A DNA stretch of 64,000 nt from Vespula vulgaris. Its lineage: Eukaryota > Arthropoda > Insecta > Hymenoptera > Vespidae. The notes beneath the pieces were generated by a model. That model was not told the DNA's origin. It made no database searches and saw only the letters and a list, made by a program, of their open reading frames with translations. The translations under genes and the position numbers were made by a program. Shown in pieces: positions 30,365-43,077 of the stretch (the stretch's first letter is position 1; every line of letters starts with the position of its first letter). The stretch covers positions 13,688,400 to 13,752,399 of the forward strand of contig NC_066586.1 of the NCBI RefSeq assembly GCF_905475345.1, in the 5' to 3' direction.

Positions 30365-30505
30365 AGCATGTATGTATGTATGTATGTACATACGTACGTA
30401 CGGACGTATATATGTATGTATGTATATATGTATGTATGTATGTATGTATATATGTATGTATGTACGTATGTTGCATGTATGCATGTATGTATGTATGTAT
30501 GTACG
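30365..30505. repeat. (TGTA)n microsatellite with variants
   Basis: About 140 bases of TGTA/CGTA/ATGT units, interrupted by TTGCATGTATGC near 30470. It generates matched Tyr/Cys/Met-rich frames on both strands. Confidence 0.93.
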
Positions 30506-31997
30506 CTTTCGAACGTTCCAAGCTCGCGTGCGAGTGCGCGTTGCACGTTCGTTTGACCGATTGCCACTCACGTGAGAGAGAGAGAGAGAGAGAGAAAGAG
30601 AGGAAGGGTGGGAGGTAGAGGCAGAGAAAGAGAGATAGAGAGAAAGAGAGAGTGCATTTTCGTAGAAACCACCGATTTTCGGTCGTTTCCTGTCTTTCCT
30701 CGAATTTCTCTATGTTCCATAATACTCCATTGAAATGTCCTTCTTTTGTGTGTTTATTTTTAAATGGGTAATATTAAAAAAGAAAAACTATTATCTTGAA
30801 AAAAAAAAAAAAAATAATAAAACAATTTGGTAAGAATTACAAGCAGGGAAAGGTAAACTTTTTATGTTGAGATCGTTATAAAATTGTATTGTAAAAGTAG
30901 GTAAAAATATGAACTTTCACCGTAAAACGACCGCAACTTTTACTTCAAACAAAAACAACTTGGCAAAAGTCCGAAACCTAAGAATATTATGTACTATACC
31001 GACGATAGTAACACGTACAGCAAGATCTATGGTAAAGTAATTTACTTATGGATAGAAAAATAGGATAAAGATTATCCAATCGTAAAATAAAGAGGATAGA
31101 AAGTGAAATTGTCGAACTATAGAATTTGCGAAGTTTAAAATTGAAAAATCTGAAATATTCTTTTCATATATTTATTTATTTATTTATTGATTTCTTTATT
31201 TTACGAGCATTTATTTATACATCGTTATTTATACAGCAGTCCATATATCTATCTTTATCCTTTTTCTTTTCTACATCGTCAATTATTCTTCGGCTAAGAC
31301 AATAAACCGTAGAAATATCTAAGAAATAACCTTGAATAAGTTCGACGAAATTTTAATAATACTCTATCCATTTATTTGTTATACTTAAAATAAGCCATTC
31401 GATTAGCCGACATAGAACCTTACGGATCTAACTTTTCTCAAAAGATCGCAAAAGATTCTATCTGTTTAACTTCTCCTTTATATATTCTTTGTTTTTCTTC
31501 TCTTTCTTTTCTATCAAGTAAAAATGAAGACTAATAGAGTCGACGATAACCTTGCCGAGTTTCATTCTTTCTTTCATTTTCCCGTTAATACCTATGGTGT
31601 TAAAACGCACCGAGGACGCCTTGTTCGTGGTTAACGGAGCAACGACGTGCTCTTGGATTTTCCTACGAGCCAACGAATTAACCGGGAACCGGAATGGTAA
31701 TCCGATAATAGAGAGCACTGGTTGATTCAGGACTAACGAGATTAATTATCTTGTTTGATCTTCTGACACTGCCCTGCTAATGCACTCGCGCGTTTCCTGC
31801 CGACTTGTATCGAACTCGACCGCGACGGACCAGCACGATCGTTCTCTCATTCCTCCCCCAACCCCTACCTCTTCAACTTCCCCCTTTCCCACCCCCTCCT
31901 CATCCCCCTGATCCTCCTACTACTAGATATTATTCTCGCGTGGAAACGATGAGCGTTTTCCCTGATTTTGTGCTGCTGCTACTGCTGCTATTGCTGC

Positions 31998-32031
<34 letters not shown>

Positions 32032-33300
32032 ACGAAAGAGAAATAGAGAAAATATACACCTCCGATATCCCTCCCACGATTGATCTATATATAAAGAAAG
32101 GAAAAAAAGGATTAAAAAAAAAAAGATTAAAACGAAAAAGGAAAAAAAATAAAAGATAAAAAAAGACAGTTAATCGTCCACCGAGCATATAACCTGTTGA
32201 TCGTATTACAGAGACGTATTTTTTAATTAGTCCATATGAAAGTGTAATTAATGGTACGAATGAAAAGAGAGAAATTCTCGTTCTCTTTGCTCTTTAGTCG
32301 ATAGACCGATTTTCGTCGTTCCTCCCTCTCTCCCACCCACTTCGTCCCTAACAATATCCGTTCTTCTTTTCGTCAGAAGCCGACAAAGTCGAAAAGTTTC
32401 TACTCGGATCGCTTTCAAGAGCAAGCCGTTCAGTACGATGTTCAGCATCGATTCGCGCGAGTTCCCGGACCATCGGGAACCTTTTTGAGAGGACTCGATT
32501 TCGACTACCATCGACAGCGTCAAAACGGAACTCATCAGTCCGAGAGGAAGTGGACACGTCGGAACAATTTCCTTACACCATCTGCCCCGCCACCTCGACC
32601 GATTCGACATACACCCCTCCTGCCCCCTCCCCTCAATCCTCGTCCCATCGTCCGTCCACCCCCTTCTAACGCCACTACTGAGAGAGCTTCTGGAATTCTG
32701 ACCCCTCAGCGATTGACCAATTTGCCAAATCGATTCAACGTCGAAATGAACCTACGTAATATCGGCGGAGCTCTTTGCTTACGCGGACTTCACTCTAACT
32801 CCCCCGTATTTCCACATCCTATGTGAGTACAACGTTATCTAGCTGCTAATGCTCTCTCTCTCTCTCTCTCTTTCTAACCATCTATCTATCTCTATCTATC
32901 TTTCTCTTTAACTTCGTCCGGAGACTGGAAACTTTCAGGAAACAATCGTCTTCTTTATTAACGATCGAGCCACTCGGACATCTTCTAGTCTCATCTTCGT
33001 ACATAGTTCTGAAACAGGAGAGGCGGAGCGAGAGGGAGGGAACGGGTGAAGAGAAGAAAAAGAAAAAACAAAAAAAAAGAGGAAAAGGAAGAAGAGGAAA
33101 GAGAGGGAAAAAAGGAGACGGAAGAAAGGAAAAGGAAGAAAATAACTTGCAAACGATATTGCGAGATTCGTAACGGAAAGTGTAAAGGACTAGATTCTTG
33201 AACGATAAATTATGGTTTCGCAACGAGTGCCCTACCTCAAAGAGCAGACCGTGACAGAGACATGCGAGAAGGGGTGACTTGGGTCTAGACGTACTAGCTA
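30506..33300. other. Intergenic, no gene seen
   Basis: GA tracts (30572-30650, 31998-32045), an AT-rich stretch (30720-31480) with (TTTA)n at 31166-31195, and mixed sequence 31500-31990 and 32250-32830. A 113-residue Pro-rich frame at 32485-32826 has no recognised similarity or splice context. 33030-33145 is GA/AAG-rich. Confidence 0.5.
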
Positions 33301-33555
33301 CCTACTGCAAAAAGCATCGCCGTCGACATTTTTAATGTCACACGAAGCAAGTGGGTACTTAGTACCTATTCTCTCGGAGGTAGTAAGCCCTCTCCCCCTA
33401 TCTGCCCCCCCTAATTCCCCCTATTCCCCACTCTCCTCCCTTCCTCCCTTCCTCCCTACCTACCTACCTACCTTTCTCCACCGTCTACCCACCCTTCAGA
33501 TATTACCCTTTGGAATAGCAGCAAAAATTATGGACAGCCGATAGGCCGGCAGCCG
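33301..33555. other. Unique sequence with CCCT and (CCTA)n runs
   Basis: C-rich CCCTATTCCCC-like sequence and a short (CCTA)n at about 33456-33472, preceding the hairpin at 33556. Nothing else supported. Confidence 0.5.
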
Positions 33556-33624
33556 CTGCAGGGGTGCGTCTCATCCATTTAGGTCCATCACACATGACTG
33601 GATGGGGTGAGACTTATCCTGCAG
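33556..33624 (+). ncRNA. Pre-miRNA-sized hairpin (unrecognised candidate)
   Basis: The arms fold back over about 69 bases. CTGCAGG (33556-33562) pairs with CCTGCAG (33618-33624). After a 5x4 internal loop, GTCTCA (33568-33573) pairs with TGAGAC (33608-33613), extended by T-G, C-G and C-G pairs. The terminal loop is about 20-30 bases. Size and arm layout suit a microRNA precursor. I do not recognise either arm as a known insect miRNA. Strand is undetermined; the reverse complement folds equally well. Confidence 0.25.
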
Positions 33625-33649
33625 AGGTTCTCACGTAGATTACGACCTT

Positions 33650-35489
33650 TTCCAAGCACTTTTAACGTTACTTTATCTTCCGAGAGATTCCTCCCCATAT
33701 ATCTCGCAATCTATAATAATACTGATACTGTGAACATGCATTTATTAATTTAAGTCGATTATAATAATTCTCTATTAGTCGGATCTTTCATTTTTCTTAA
33801 GAGAAAGAAGATCGAATCGATCCTCGATCGGTCTTCTTGACTCTTACGTTAGAATATTTTCGATAAGTGAGACGGATCAAAGTCGGAAAAAAAAGAAAAG
33901 GATAGAAGACTTAAGAAAAGGCAGATAGAAAAATAAGATCGTACTTTCGTACGTTCGCGAGTTTATTCGGGGGTTTGCTCTGTCCTTTCTTTCAGAGGGG
34001 TAGATTTATCGATTGTTGCCGGTCCACTGGTCCCCTTTCGTTGAACTAAACTCGGCATGCTTCGACCCACGTGACCCTTGTGCCTCGACGAACAAAATTT
34101 ACGATAGCAAACATCCTGAACGTGGCCCCACGCAATTATGACGGGAAAAAAAGGATCCGATTACATAACTGCTTGCCGTTAATGAAGCTTTTATTTATCA
34201 TATCTCTTCTCTCTTGTTTCATAGAATCAACGAGAGAGAAAGAGAGAGAGAGAGAAAAAAATTCTTTCACGTTGGAAAACTCGCTGTATATAACACATTA
34301 TACCTGCGGTATATACATATATACGTGTGTGTGTATGTACATGTGTTTGTGTTCGTATGCACGCACGCGCACACGTTCTATATATATATATATGTGTGTG
34401 TACATGTATACGTAGGTGGTAGACGCGAACTTGGACCAGTCGTTGACGTCGCGATTAATTTACGTCGCCAGGTGCAGTCTGGCTTAGAGGATTATCCGAG
34501 TGCATAATTGTAAAACGTCCGCACATTCGCGTACAGCCCTGTCATACGAAGTCGCATTAAGGTCGACGGCTGTAAACCAAGCACTGTGAACTCCGAGAAA
34601 CTTCCCTAACTCCTGTAACAAACTTCTACCCATCAAGCTCACCTATATGTTTCTACCTCGATGTAGAAAGCGTGCCATGTGTTACGTTATCGTGGATAAC
34701 GCACCTAGAAAAACTTCGATCGAAATTTCCTATAGAAATGTACCTCGTTTCTAAAGAAAACTATTCACTTGTCTATCTTAGCAAATAAATTTTTTCCTTT
34801 TTCGAAAAAAAAAGAAAAAAATAATTACAATCGACAAACAACATTCATTGATATCTATTCGATTGAACTCTGCCAGTAATGCCGGACAAATCTTATTTGC
34901 CTTTCTTTTTTATTTGTTTTAAATCCTATTCGTATTTACGTAACGTTTATTAACATTTTTAGCGACGAACGATTAGGTCGTAAAAATTATTTCATATAGG
35001 AATATTATTAGAGTGACAAGGTTCAATAACAGAATTATCAAAACTTATAAAAATGATAGATTATAGAATTTCTACGATTATCGAAATAATAATTATCAGA
35101 GTAATGTTCATTGAAAGCTATTTTTGTTTACTTATTATTACAAGACTACTAAGTAGATCCAAAATTATAACGAATAAAATGTTTTTCTTCGAGCACTCAT
35201 CGGATACATTAATCAGTATACATTTTCAAAGTTTCAAATATTTTTCGATGATGTAAAAAAAAAAAAAAAAAAAAAAGAGAGAGAGAGAATAAAAAGCCTG
35301 TATGAGAGAAACAGTATCGTATAGTAGCTTTTCTAAAAATAACATAATTAAATGAAGTATTTATTACGAGTATCGAGATTATTAAATGGTATAAATTTTG
35401 AAATGAGAGCAGAGAAATCGCACGCGTGCGAAGTGTGTGTAAGTGAGTGTCGGTGAATGTACCTACTATAACGTGCTATATATGTGTGT
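33650..35489. other. Intergenic, no gene seen
   Basis: Moderately AT-rich, with GA at 34231-34256, (GT) and (AT) runs at 34300-34400, and an A-run followed by GA near 35256-35288. 34990-35260 is very AT-rich. Nothing functional is recognisable. Confidence 0.55.
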
Positions 35490-35780
35490 ATATACACACA
35501 GCAAGAGGAATCTCACCCCTAGTGAAGCCGTATTACGGTCGTCGGGGGTAAACCACCCTGGCCTCTAGGAGCCGAGAGCGGGAGCCCGCAGGGGTACGCC
35601 ACGACAACCCCCGTAGCAACTCCTCAAAATCAACCGAACCCCCTTCTACTTTCCGCACACTCCGTCCTACTCCTCCTCCCCCTCCTTCTCCTCCTTTCTC
35701 CTTCCCGGACCCTTCTGGTCCATTCCGTAGACGTTCACGCAGCCAACACGAAAACTAGTCGACCAGGCTAGTTTCTCTTA
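35490..35780. other. Isolated GC-rich island in AT-rich DNA
   Basis: About 290 bases of GC-rich unique sequence between strongly AT-rich neighbours. It has small inverted repeats: ACCC..TG/CAGGGGT around 35548-35597, GGACC (35707-35711)/GGTCC (35717-35721), and AAACTAG (35752-35758)/CTAGTTT (35768-35774). No open frame of coding quality and no RNA family that I recognise. It could be a structured RNA, an old transposon fragment or an insulator-like element. Confidence 0.3.
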
Positions 35781-35847
35781 CGTTGTTACTACACTGTAGG
35801 AAATTCATTCTTCTCTATTCGAGATTTTACTTTATATTATATTATAT

Positions 35848-35851
<4 letters not shown>

Positions 35852-35879
<28 letters not shown>

Positions 35880-35892
35880 TGTATGTATGTAT
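35852..35892. repeat. (GTAT)n microsatellite
   Basis: About ten units, preceded by ATTAT-type pentamers. Confidence 0.93.
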
Positions 35893-36778
35893 ATAGATGT
35901 TTTAAGTTGGCCAATAAATAATGTCGGAATTTTCAATAAGTTTGATATCTAAATAAAAAATATTAGTATACTTTCTACTTGCATTTTTATTAGTATTTTG
36001 TATTGGTTTTATTTATTATTTCTATTAGTATTGGTTATTTAGATATAAAATATTGTAAATTACGACATTACTTACTGGTCAGTTAAATATACGCATATAT
36101 ATATGTATATATATTCGTGGTTTTAAGTTAGAATTACTTTGTCGTTTAAACTTTTCATTATATAGTTATAACTATTATTACTAAATATAATGACATATAT
36201 TCAAGAAAATAATAATAACAATCTAATGCAATAAAATAAATTAATAGTATCATCAATCATTTAGTATTAGCTACATTTTACGACTATTAGTTATATCTAA
36301 ATAATTAATATTAAAAATCCTTTCAAAACTCCAAAGAAATGATATTTCTTTTATTTTAGAATCGTACATTCATCTACATATTTATACATACATACAATAT
36401 ATACTATAAATACCATATTTTAATAACGAAATTTAAAATCGATTAGAAATCAAGCTAATCGATAAAAAAATCAATAAAAACTTATCTTCAACTTTTAAAT
36501 AACAAATTTTTTATATAAAGTCTAAAATACTTGAAAGATCTCTTAATAAAACAAAAAGATGTAAAACAGATAGTTTTCTTTTGGAATAAAAGAATACTAT
36601 ATAAATACAATTGAAAAATATGCATCCCCTTTTTGATGACAGCTACCGTAGTAGTCGCTTAAGTCTAAACTTTCGAACGCAATCACAGATCCCTACCATG
36701 TATGTACCATGCCAAGGTTCTTTGTACGAAGGGCAGTGTCGAGTGTATATATGAGGGGAGAGAGCGAAACAGAGAGAG

Positions 36779-36782
<4 letters not shown>

Positions 36783-36829
<47 letters not shown>
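36783..36829. repeat. (GA)n microsatellite
   Basis: Uninterrupted GA tract of about 47 bases. Confidence 0.95.
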
Positions 36830-36834
<5 letters not shown>

Positions 36835-38166
36835 CTAACACCATTATCTAATACACCCGAACGGCCATATGTGGTACCCCGGCTACGAGCCACTGTGCCA
36901 TTCTCAAAAACCTCTGGCATCGCGCGATTGGGGCTACTACCACCCCTTCGTTACCACCCTACTCTCTCTTATTTGTACGTCCAAGGACCTCCATTATGTC
37001 GGCGACACTAATCAAACGGTACCAACCAAGTACGCCTCTTTCCTCTTTTCAAAATAAACGTCGAAACAGGATTTTCTCGATTTTTTATTTTGATAACAGC
37101 ATGATCTTAGAACAGTGTAATTTATAGTAATTCATCTCGATTGAAAAAACGTTGCGAAACAGATGTCTTTTATTTCTTTCTTTTCTTTTTTTTAGTTTTT
37201 TCTTTTTTTTAAATCTCCGACAGAGAAATTAAATCGTAGAAATGTCATTCCGATAGAGCTGTCTTATTTCATTTTTAACGTGCTATTTTCTACTTCTCGA
37301 TAATTAATCTGGATAAACGCTTTCTAAATTTCGTTTATAATAAAGGAATGAAATAAAGCGAGTTTTAGGATAAAATCTCCATAGAAATCCTTTCATTTCT
37401 GCAGTGTCATAATTTATGGAGAAATTCTTTTATTCTTGTTTTCCTCTGAATAAAAATATTTGTACGTTTAAAGTCGTATGATATATGAAGTATTTCTATA
37501 TAATTTATTTACCGGTACGTTAACAATTCGAAGGATTACCATAATAGATGTCAACCAAATGGTGATAAAATTATTTCATTTTTGTTGAAACGTTTGAACG
37601 TGCTGTTTAATTATTTATGTCTTAAGAAGGAATATAGGATTATTTCTTTTTCGAATGGACAATCTTTCATAAATACAAATCTTTCAATAATCCTAGCAAA
37701 GGATAAATGGTAATAAATTATGTTTAGTGTCAAACGAAACTAATTCTAAATCGCGTATCTTTTAAAAGCCTAAGATAATTAAACCCTTACCAACGAGTAA
37801 ATATTTGGAAGTTTACTTATTCATTATTCTCAGTAAATCCCCGATAATGCTGAAACCTTGAAGTAAAAGCTTCAATAAGGAAAGGCTTAACCCTTTCCTT
37901 GTTGAAAGTAACCATAATTATGCATTGTATATTAAAAGGCGTAAAGCCATAATTATCGAACAAACTTCTATTTGAATTAAATAACTGGTCATTTTCCAAG
38001 AACAGGTTATCGAAAAATCATCATCAATCACGATCTGATTTGTTAAATAATTTTCAACGAAAATTATATATATATATATTTCATCCTATTTATAAATTTA
38101 TGGTTTTTTCTCGATAATATATGACATTCGTTCGAAACGAAATTCTCGTTATTGTTATTATTATTG

Positions 38167-38201
<35 letters not shown>

Positions 38202-38202
38202 T
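38167..38202. repeat. (TTTA)n microsatellite
   Basis: About nine TTTA units. Confidence 0.93.
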
Positions 38203-41200
38203 CAATCTAATTGATCGACAAATAAATTGTTAAAATATCATTGTACACGTTCCGATGGAAGAATTTTTTTGTTTATAAAAGAAAATATTTTTCAAGGAAA
38301 ATACGATTGGACACTTTCACCTTTTCTTAGTCCGAACGTTCTATCACTGATTAAAGTGTGAAAACTAACATTTAAAATCCGAGTTGGAAGGTCAGTTAAC
38401 AGGTAAGAATTCGAAATAGGTCGTCACGCCTCACTGTGCTGTCAACAAACCTATTCCACTGAGATCTTCGTAACAACCCGCACCGTGTGAAATCTTTGTA
38501 AACGTAACCTCCGGCAATGCGTGTCTAATTTTTTTTGAAATAAAACGTGAATTTCGTTGATCCTAAATATACCTGAACTCTTGACCCAATGACACAATTC
38601 TCATATTTAAACAAAAAAAAAAAAAAAAGAAAAAAGGAAATAAAATAATGTACGTAAACGTCGAATAAAATATAAACCTCTTTCTTCTTCCTCTTCCATG
38701 CGATTATTTAATATCTCGTAATATTATATTCAACGAATTACGTTTTAATTTTTTACCGATTAGTATAAGACTTCTACGAACAATCTTGAAACCTAACGTA
38801 TATAATTAGACGTCATAAAGTTTCTTAACCAATATATATGAAAATATCTTTTTCTTCGTTTCCTTCTACCGAAATTACCAAGTGGAAAAGCGTTTGAAAA
38901 ATATAGAAACTACAGTTAAAGTTTTGTTCATAAACTTCTTCGACCTCTGTGTTTATGACACCATCTGGTTTGTCGAAAAGACAAGCTTGTGGGTCAGTGG
39001 GTCTACCGAACGGACTTTCGGTCAAAGAATGAAAAGAGAATATTTATGTTCACCCAGCATTTATTCCTCTCAATCTCTCCTCTTTTCCCTTTTGCTCTTG
39101 TAACTAAACATTTTAAAGAGTGAAAAGAAAAGAGTGAGAGCTACTTGGTCTACGAAAGAACGTGGCGATGCGAAAAACGAAAGAAAAAGGAAACGTGTAT
39201 GATTCTTGACTCGTATTATAAAACTGTTCACTGTACGGTCAACGTAAAAGAAAAGCTTTCTCCGAGTATCATAAAATAAAATAAGAAACAGAATTCTGAG
39301 GAGACCCACTCAGAAGTACGACGCGTGTAAGTTGGCCGAAATTTTCGGTAAAATTTTACGACCTTTTGCTTAACCAAAACTCTACCTCTAGAATTACCTC
39401 TACCTCTATCTATACCTCTATCTCTAGCTCTATCTCCACTTCTTTCTATCTTTTTCTCTCTCTCTTTCTCTCTATGGCAAAAAGAACGTAACTCGGTAAC
39501 ATGCTTCTCTCTAACCCTATATCTATCTTTTTCTTACTTTCCAGTCAACTTTTCTCTCTTTCTCTCTCTCTCTCTTTCCATTTCTTCAACTGCCCCTCTT
39601 TTTCGCTATCTTTTCCTCTTTCTTTTTCTTCCTGTCCTTTCTATTTCTGACCAAGTTAATTTATGACGAGACGTACGCCCAGATTTACCCAAGCAAGTTG
39701 AAAAGCTCCTGTAAAATTTTACAACCGCGTGATTGAAGCGATTTTTCCTTTCCTACCTTTCTCTCTCTCTCTATTTTTCTTTCTTTTTTTCTTTCTTTCT
39801 TTCTTTCTCTTTCTCTTTCTCTTTCTCTTTCTCTTTCCCTCTTCTCTCTTTTCGCAAGAGTGAAACTATATGGCGCGTGGCTACTTCCAAAGTTACACGA
39901 ACTACTTCGTTGGTGGGAGGTAAAACTCTTAGGGAATGGCGCACGTCGAAATACCGAGGAAAATCTGCTGTTCAAGGAGAACTAAGAAACGACGAAAAAG
40001 AGTACAAAATGAGGACGACCCTTCCTCCTTTCTCTCTTACCAACTTTCCTCGACAATATCTTGACCTTGACACAGAATAGAATATCATTGTGTCTTATCT
40101 GAATGACATTTGAAGCAACGCATCGAAGGAATATTCGAAAATTCACACGTAGTCGTATTTAATCGTTTTGTCTCGATATATATTAAATTCTAAATAAATT
40201 AATCCCTACTTATGAATTAAAGAATTGAAATGAAAAAAAAAGAAAATTCGTTCCGTGTCGCGTGTAATCGAAAACTTTAAACGGAAACTTTAAACTTAAA
40301 ACGAAATGTTCAGGGAAAGTGTTACTTTTCTTTTTCTTTTTTATTGACGAATAAACGATACGAGAAAATGCAATGGTTGTCACTATTGCATCTTCTGTAA
40401 TAACGTTTGCTGCAATTTTTAAACTCTTTCCTATAAAATAACGATAGAACATGTGGCTTGGTTGTGCAATGCAATTCTTTTTTCTTTTTTTAGATTGCTT
40501 TGCAATTGGCTGATTAGATGTTTGAATTATTGTTAAAAAAAAAAAACAGAGACAAGAAGAAGATTAATAGAGATTATAAGAAAAAATTTAGTAAGATAAT
40601 GTCACACGATATATGAGCGTAGATTTGGCTGAAAATATGCGTTTAGTCATAACTGTTCCGTCATGAATCGTCGGGGAGCGAATAAAATGAAATAGTGATT
40701 GCGATAAATAAAAACGAAAAAAGAAAAAAATTGTTTAAAATCAACTTCTTCGTTATTCTTGTATATTTTCAATATTAATTGAACTCATTCGTTACATCGT
40801 ACATTTTATAGTTTCAATATTTATACTCTCTACCAAAAAGTATACTTGTAGTTCACAAAAAAAAATCGGCTAGATCATTTTTACATATTTATCAAACTCT
40901 AAAACGCGTATTTACCTTCTTTTCTTTCGAATTTGTCTACTTTATTTGAAACGTTTCTAAGAACAGTTTATTGATAATTTTCAGTATTTCAAGTGTCAAC
41001 GATGAAAATAATAAAATTTAGTATAAAAATATCATTTTCAGATTATTTCTGGATTGAAAGTATAAAAATAAATAAATAAATAAATAAATAGGAAAAAATA
41101 AGATAATGAAAGGATTAATTTAATGTGAAAATTGAAAATGACTCTTAAAAGAGAGAAAAGAAAATGTTTCGATAGAAAAGATTATAATCGTCGTAGAAGA

Positions 41201-41365
41201 AATGAATAAAAGACAACATAATAAATAAGAAAATGTAACGATCGTTGACTACATATTAAAATAATAAAACAAGAAAGCCGTTATAAATATCAAAAACGAG
41301 ACACGCGTGTACCAGAGAAAGGCGCGTGGCCGTACGGTATGCGGATCATATTTTACAAAAATATC

Positions 41366-41401
41366 TTAGACCTAACATAATCGTTAGACCTAACATAATG
41401 A
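41366..41401. repeat. 18-bp tandem duplication
   Basis: Two adjacent 18-base copies (41366-41383 and 41384-41401) beginning TTAGACCTAACATAAT and differing only in the last bases. Complex sequence, not a microsatellite. Confidence 0.9.
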
Positions 41402-41979
41402 CAAGGAAATTTAGAAATAGAAGAATAAAAGGTAAGGGAAGGGACACGCGCGTTCTACGTTATTCCATTCATTTTATGTGAAAGTGTCGTTCCACGCGAC
41501 CTGAAGAGGCCACCTGAGGTTTCTTTCGATTTTTTCTCCCACATGACCTTGACCATAAGAACATTTTATTTGCATTATTATTTATCATTCCTCGAAAGTT
41601 AATTACGACCGGTGTCAAGAAATTTCTCTTGGAATTATAAGCGATTTTTCTTCTTTTTTTGTTTGTTTTGTTTTTCTTTCTTTTACACTTTTTTTTTTCT
41701 TCTTTTTTGAAACATTTCATCGAACGAAGATATTGTTATTATCTTATCGAATTTTCCTTCGAGTTCTCTTGAAATTTATAAACGAGTGATAGAAAGTGAG
41801 GGTATTCGAAAGAAGAGCGAAATCAAGTTTTCTCCCACGTATGGTGAACGGAACAGCAGGTATAAGCAGGTAGGATCAGTGGTAATTGAGACGTCTTCAA
41901 ACGTCGAAAAAGAAACGTCATCGAGAATCCGAAGGTACGATCATGCGAAACCTTAGACTCTTTTCCTCTCTTTTACAAT

Positions 41980-41982
<3 letters not shown>

Positions 41983-42041
<59 letters not shown>
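41983..42041. repeat. (CT)n microsatellite, about 59 bp
   Basis: Uninterrupted CT tract about 190 bases before the tandem array at 42228. Confidence 0.96.
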
Positions 42042-42044
<3 letters not shown>

Positions 42045-42227
42045 TGATAATAATAACAGTATCCTGGTGAGTATCCACGTAGGATAAGAAGAACATAGTC
42101 TCTCTTCCGGTACATTCAATGGATACTCGAAGAGCAAAGCAGTGTTAACATTTAAAAAGTGTAACAATGATCTCTTAGGATCAAAAAAAATTTTCCTTCG
42201 TTGTCAGAATATTACCTAAGTAATATA

Positions 42228-42360
42228 TATGCGTGAGGTTATTTTAAGAAAAAAATTGAATAAAGAAAAGAAAACTTTCATATTAATTTTCTATTAAAGA
42301 AAAGAAAAAAAAAACAGGAAACAAACTGTTTATTCTATCTCTTTTTCTTTGCTTACTGAC

Positions 42361-42403
<43 letters not shown>

Positions 42404-43067
42404 CTTTCTCTCTCTTTTTCTTTTTCTTCTTTCTTTCATTCAGTTAAGCGTGCTTTTCAATACGCGATTTTCCCAGCCTTGTAACGTAACCATGAATGAA
42501 TTCGATATCCAAAAATATGTGTGAGCTTATTTTAGAAACAAAATCAACGAATGAATACATAGGTATTAAATCTCTATTTGAAAAAAAAAGAAAAACGAAA
42601 TAAATAAAAGTATCTCTACTCTTTTTCTTTGTTTATTGTCTCTTTTTCTCTGCTTACTGATTACTCTTTCTCTCTTTCTCTTCTCTCTTTCATTCTATTC
42701 GGAGTGCTTTTCGAAACAAGGGAGAGGCGATTTTCACAGTCTTGCAACGTAGCCATGAATGAATTCGATTTTCAAAAATGTGTGCGAGGTTATCTTAGAA
42801 AAAAAAAGAAATAATAAAATAAAAGAGAATATAGGTATCGATACCTATCTAAAAAAAAAAAAAAGAAAGAAAAAGACGAAGAGAAAAAACGAAATAAATA
42901 AAAGTTCCTCTACTCTGTCTCTGTTTATTCTCTTTTTTTTTCTGCTTACTGACTACTCTTCCTCTCTCTCTCTCTTTCTCTCATTCTATTTGGCGCGCTT
43001 TTCGAAACACGGGAAACGCGATTTTCCCAGCCTTGCAACGAAGCCATGAATGAATTCGGTTTCCAAG
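42228..43067. repeat. Tandem array: three diverged copies of a 260-290 bp unit
   Basis: Copies at about 42228-42516, 42517-42776 and 42777-43067. Each has the same ordered landmarks: TGTGTGAGGTTATTTTAG-like start, A-rich middle, GTTTATTCT then GCTTACTGACTA (at 42351, 42652, 42944), a CT run, a TTTCATTC-like word, GCTTTTCGAAACA-like sequence, CGATTTTC, and CCATGAATGAATTCG (core at 42491, 42754, 43045). Copies differ by substitutions and by CT and A-run length. The unit has no shared open frame, so this is non-coding tandem duplication. Confidence 0.9.
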
Positions 43068-43077
43068 CATTGAAACC

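Larger units (their letters stand above)
35781..41280. other. Long AT-rich intergenic desert
   Basis: Mostly AT-rich with (GTAT)n (35852-35892), a GA tract (36783-36829) and (TTTA)n (38167-38202). The small complex segments 36640-37040, 38330-38530, 38880-39020 and 39880-40080 have no coding signature. The stretch 39360-39850 is CT/TTTC-rich. No gene is supported. Confidence 0.6.

Noticed and set aside
30300..30618. Cys/Tyr/Met-rich frames on both strands
   Set aside because: Direct products of the TGTA tetranucleotide repeat.
32485..32826. 113-residue Pro-rich frame
   Set aside because: C-rich sequence gives Pro in any frame; no known similarity and no supporting signals.
38421..38456. AATAGGT/ACCTATT hairpin
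   Set aside because: Seven-base arms with a long unpaired loop; expected by chance at this scale.
40448..40510. Possible microRNA hairpin with GCAATGCAAT/ATTGCTTTGC arms
   Set aside because: Only about nine pairs form, the T-rich loop is large and outer arms do not pair.
42228..43067. CRISPR-like array
   Set aside because: The units are 260-290 bp, head-to-tail and without spacers, in a eukaryotic context.
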